Below, one piece after another: positions 7,291 through 9,027 of a stretch of 9,027 nucleotides of DNA; positions within the stretch are counted from its first letter, which is position 1, and every line of letters starts with the position of its first letter. Source of the stretch: Clostridia bacterium (GTDB lineage: Bacteria; Bacillota; Clostridia; Christensenellales; Borkfalkiaceae); NCBI GenBank assembly GCA_017452305.1, contig JAFTMQ010000093.1, positions 1 to 9,027 of the forward strand, read 5' to 3'. The position numbers were made by a program, and so were the translations under genes. The notes under the pieces are model-generated. The model saw nothing but the letters and a program-made list of their open reading frames with translations. It made no database searches and was not told where the DNA came from.

Positions 7291-7877
7291 TTCAAAATCC
7301 CCTTATAAATAGTTTTCATTAGCTTATACGAATAAATCGCACAGTATTTGGTGGCGTAATATCCGCCGAGCCCTAAAAATCCGCATATACCCATCGCGGC
7401 GATTGCCAAACCGATATGCGCCGCAATTCCTGCGCCCGTCGCGGTAAATGCGCCTATAAAAAGGTAAGCAAGACTTGCAACAATGCCCGCCGTGCCGCTA
7501 ATACACACCGCCCCAAGCGCAACGACGATGGACACCAAAACTGCCGCAAGGGGAATGCCTACAAAGAGGGAAAATAGTATGCCAACCACAATTCTACGCA
7601 TATTATTTGCTACTTGACTGTTGTCATTATTAGAAACAGTGGGGGCGTTTTTCTTATTGCCCTTGCTTTCCGCATTTTCAACGGCGTTTTCCGCCAAGAT
7701 TTTTTCCGCGCAGGATTTGGGCGAGCCGAACTCCGCTAAAATGGCTTCTTCGCTCATGCCCGCGTCCAATCTATCGCCGTACATTTCCTTATAATAGTCT
7801 GTAATTTTTAAACATTCCGCCGTTGGCAAGCCCTTTAATTCTTCCACCAAACAGCTTTCCCACTCTTTATACGTCAT
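7287..7877 (-). CDS. DUF1700 (HAAS-like) membrane protein
   Basis: This 196-residue protein has an N-terminal helical domain (about 1-62) of the DUF1700 / HAAS type. Its pattern is a leading helix with WESCLVEELKGLP, then DYYKEMYGDRLDAGMSEEAILAEFGSP. A polar Asn/Lys/Glu-rich linker (about 65-93) follows, then a hydrophobic region with about three membrane segments (near 95-120, 126-147 and 150-173), and a short basic tail ending at 196. In Firmicutes such proteins are commonly encoded next to PadR regulators and DUF4097 proteins, and the soluble domain has been proposed to interact with the regulator; that role here is inferred. Both gene borders are ATGA overlaps (7874-7877 and 7287-7290), so all three genes are probably translated in coupled fashion from one transcript. 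No catalytic motif was recognised. Confidence 0.85.
   Translation of the reverse strand: MTYKEWESCLVEELKGLPTAECLKITDYYKEMYGDRLDAGMSEEAILAEFGSPKSCAEKILAENAVENAESKGNKKNAPTVSNNDNSQVANNMRRIVVGILFSLFVGIPLAAVLVSIVVALGAVCISGTAGIVASLAYLFIGAFTATGAGIAAHIGLAIAAMGICGFLGLGGYYATKYCAIYSYKLMKTIYKGILK
7299..7304 (-). promoter_or_regulatory. Ribosome binding site of the DUF4097 gene
   Basis: AAGGGG on the minus strand lies 8 bases before the ATG at 7290, inside the 3' end of the DUF1700 gene. It supports the ATG that overlaps the upstream stop codon. Confidence 0.65.
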
Positions 7878-8188
7878 ACCCCGCCTCCTTGGGTGATAAA
7901 GTCACTAATCTTCTTAAACTCGTACATGGTATCCACAAAATCCTGAATTTTCGCTTTTCCAACCTCTGTAATACGGAAATATTTGCGTAGCCTGCCGTTG
8001 TACGCTTCCGTCCTCGTCGTCACCGCGCCGCTCGCTTCCAAGCGTTTTAAAATAGGATACAACGTCGATTCCGAAATTTCTATATAGGGTGCGATATCCG
8101 AAATGATTTTATAGCCGTACGATTCTTCTTTGCGGATCGCCGCAAGCACGCATACTTCCAACAATCCCTTTTTTAATTGTGCGTCCAT
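7874..8188 (-). CDS. PadR-family transcriptional regulator
   Basis: This 104-residue protein is a compact PadR-type (subfamily 2-like) winged-helix DNA-binding protein, probably acting as a dimeric repressor. The family pattern is clear: KKGLLEVCVLAAI in the first helix, SYGYKI (23-28), the recognition-helix region SESTLYPILKRLEASGAV (39-56), then the wing with NGRLRKYFRITEVGK (64-78). A C-terminal helix (about 79-97) would provide dimerisation. It leads the operon and is followed by DUF1700 and DUF4097 genes with ATGA overlaps. A near-perfect promoter with an imperfect palindrome lies just upstream, so autorepression is the simplest model. The ATG at 8188 is supported by an AAGGAGG 5 bases upstream. 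The ligand or signal cannot be told from sequence. Confidence 0.93.
   Translation of the reverse strand: MDAQLKKGLLEVCVLAAIRKEESYGYKIISDIAPYIEISESTLYPILKRLEASGAVTTRTEAYNGRLRKYFRITEVGKAKIQDFVDTMYEFKKISDFITQGGGV
7884..7890 (-). promoter_or_regulatory. Ribosome binding site of the DUF1700 gene
   Basis: A perfect AAGGAGG on the minus strand sits 6 bases before the ATG at 7877. It lies within the last codons of the PadR gene, so the DUF1700 gene can recruit ribosomes itself as well as receive those that terminate at the overlap. Confidence 0.85.
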
Positions 8189-8193
8189 AATAC

Positions 8194-8200
8194 CCTCCTT
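8194..8200 (-). promoter_or_regulatory. Ribosome binding site of the padR-like gene
   Basis: AAGGAGG on the minus strand lies 5 bases before the ATG at 8188, a consensus site at slightly short spacing. Confidence 0.85.
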
Positions 8201-8208
8201 TGCAATAT

Positions 8209-8237
8209 ATTATACAATGCATAGTATTCCTTGTCAA
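8209..8237 (-). promoter_or_regulatory. Consensus sigma-A promoter of the PadR operon
   Basis: On the minus strand a perfect -35 box TTGACA (8237-8232) is followed by exactly 17 bases and a perfect -10 box TATAAT (8214-8209). Transcription should begin near 8202, giving a leader of about 14 bases that starts at or just before the ribosome binding site. Such a strong promoter would be expected to need repression, in agreement with the palindrome inside it. Confidence 0.92.
8212..8227. promoter_or_regulatory. Putative PadR operator palindrome
   Basis: ATACAATGCATAGTAT is a 16-bp inverted repeat centred between 8219 and 8220, with 14 of 16 positions symmetric (only the pair 8216/8223 mismatches). 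It fills most of the promoter spacer and touches the -10 box, so a bound dimer would block RNA polymerase. ATAC/GTAT arms around an ATGCAT core are in keeping with the AT-rich dyads bound by PadR proteins. Binding is inferred. Confidence 0.6.
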
Positions 8238-8283
8238 GTATTTTTGTTAAAAAAAATCCAAGATTTTCAAAAAAATTGCAAAC

Positions 8284-8315
8284 AAAAACGGCGGACAAAA
8301 AATCCGCCGTTTTTT
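8284..8315. terminator. Terminator after the antiporter gene (bidirectional in form)
   Basis: A perfect 12-bp stem (8284-8295 with 8303-8314), including the GC core CGGCGGA/TCCGCCG, closes a 7-base A-rich loop. The minus strand continues as TTTTTGTTTGC and then a longer T run, so it should end the antiporter transcript before the PadR promoter. The plus strand ends in TTTTTT (8310-8315), but no plus-strand gene needs it. Confidence 0.85.
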
Positions 8316-8347
8316 GCAAGCGATAAATATTTAGGAAAGGGAAATGC

Positions 8348-9027
8348 TTACACCGTCTTTTCGCGATGTGCGTGACGCTCGCCGTTGGGCTTATTTTTCG
8401 CGCCCTCGTGACGGGCAGAGGTCTTACCCTCGGGGTTGATTTCACCCGCTTTTTGGAGTGCCATTTTGGTAAGCATAGGCCCAACAAGCTCGTAGATGAG
8501 TACGGCGAAAAGGGTAATACTAACCACAAGCGTGCCGATGGTAGAGCCGTCAATGCCCTTATAATAGCTACTTACGGTGTTCGCCATACCAAGCGCAACG
8601 CCCGCCTGCGGCAAAAGGGTAATGCCGAGGAATTTGACAATCTTATCGTCGCACTTAGACATTTTTGCACTGAGCAACGCGCCGCTGTATTTACCTGCCG
8701 AACGGAAGATGAGATATACTACGCCGATAATTACGATGGAAAGGCTGGTGAATATGGAAAGGTCAAGTTCCGCGCCGCTTGTTACAAAGAAGATAATCAA
8801 AAGGGGCGCGCTCCAACGATCCACTCTGTCCATAAGCTCTTCCGAAAAGTCGCAGGTATTGCAGAAAATCGTACCCAGCATCATGCACGAAAGCAAGGGC
8901 GAGAAACCGATATGTACGGGGCCGATATGGAATTTCATAAGGGAAAGGGCAATCGTCGCGAACAAGAAGGCAACCGACACCGCCATACGCTTGGAGCGGG
9001 AGTGGAAGAAGCGTTCGCATAAGCTAA
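8348..9027 (-). CDS. Cation:proton antiporter, Kef/CPA2-like (5' end outside window)
   Basis: The reading frame stays open to the right window edge, so only the C-terminal 225 residues are present; the methionine at 8986 is internal. The visible part has about five hydrophobic helices. It carries sequence typical of the Na+/H+ exchanger (CPA2/Kef-like) fold: LCERFF, then GFSPLLSCMMLGTIF, the conserved helix with WSAPLLIIFFVTSGAELD, and a later membrane stretch with LLPQAGVALGMA before VVSITLFAVLIYELVGPML. It should exchange a monovalent cation, probably Na+ or K+, for protons across the cytoplasmic membrane. After the last helix comes a charged tail of about 38 residues with several His, Lys and Arg, and no RCK / TrkA-N nucleotide-binding domain. 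A strong terminator follows. Ion specificity cannot be told. Confidence 0.85.
   Translation of the reverse strand, partial: SLCERFFHSRSKRMAVSVAFLFATIALSLMKFHIGPVHIGFSPLLSCMMLGTIFCNTCDFSEELMDRVDRWSAPLLIIFFVTSGAELDLSIFTSLSIVIIGVVYLIFRSAGKYSGALLSAKMSKCDDKIVKFLGITLLPQAGVALGMANTVSSYYKGIDGSTIGTLVVSITLFAVLIYELVGPMLTKMALQKAGEINPEGKTSARHEGAKNKPNGERHAHREKTV

Noticed and set aside
8173..8553. 126-residue minus-strand open frame bridging the antiporter end and the PadR start
   Set aside because: It runs through a strong terminator and a perfect promoter and overlaps two better-supported genes in other frames.
8366..9022. 218-residue plus-strand open frame opposite the antiporter
   Set aside because: It is polar and unlike any known family, whereas the opposite strand encodes a well-conserved membrane protein with expected helices.
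1..9027. Prophage, transposon or integrated island around the helicase gene
   Set aside because: No integrase, transposase, terminal repeats, tRNA edge or obvious change in coding style was seen within the window; larger-scale context could still show one.

Overview
The window reads as bacterial chromosome, most likely from an uncultured gut-type member of the Firmicutes (Clostridia / Eubacteriales, possibly Christensenellales-like). The lineage is inferred, not shown. It rests on strong AAGGAGG ribosome binding sites, near-consensus sigma-A promoters, short hairpin plus T-run terminators, a PadR / DUF1700 / DUF4097 operon typical of Firmicutes, and a coding style mixing GCG/GGC/GAC with AAA and TTT codons. 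No rRNA, tRNA, integrase, transposase or CRISPR array was recognised.

Layout. Positions 1-80 hold what may be the last residues of an upstream plus-strand gene and a terminator. A sigma-A promoter (116-144) then drives a 1574-residue gene (199-4923). This protein combines a DUF4011-type N-terminus, a split superfamily 1 helicase, a Vsr/DUF559-like endonuclease domain (REase_MTES_1575 type) and a DUF3320-like C-terminus. It has its own terminator at 4931-4960, so it looks like a self-contained single-gene unit, and it is the best candidate here for an anti-phage or anti-plasmid defence function. A plus-strand M20-family metallo-amidohydrolase (4984-6168) follows directly. A bidirectional terminator (6180-6220) separates it from the convergent minus-strand block.

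The minus-strand block is a three-gene operon read from 8188 down to 6235: a PadR-family regulator, a DUF1700-family membrane protein and a membrane-anchored DUF4097 repeat protein. Each pair is joined by a 4-base ATGA overlap. The operon has a perfect TTGACA-17-TATAAT promoter with an imperfect palindrome lying mainly in the spacer, which fits PadR autorepression. Together these genes look like a self-regulated envelope module in which the regulator controls two membrane proteins.

Beyond another terminator (8284-8315), the right edge holds the C-terminal 225 residues of a Kef/CPA2-like cation:proton antiporter on the minus strand. Its start lies outside the window. No gene-free stretch exceeds 300 bases.

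The most interesting element is the helicase-nuclease, with its unusual Asn-Gly-Tyr-rich N-terminal tail. The PadR operon with its embedded operator candidate and ten-turn repeat protein comes second.
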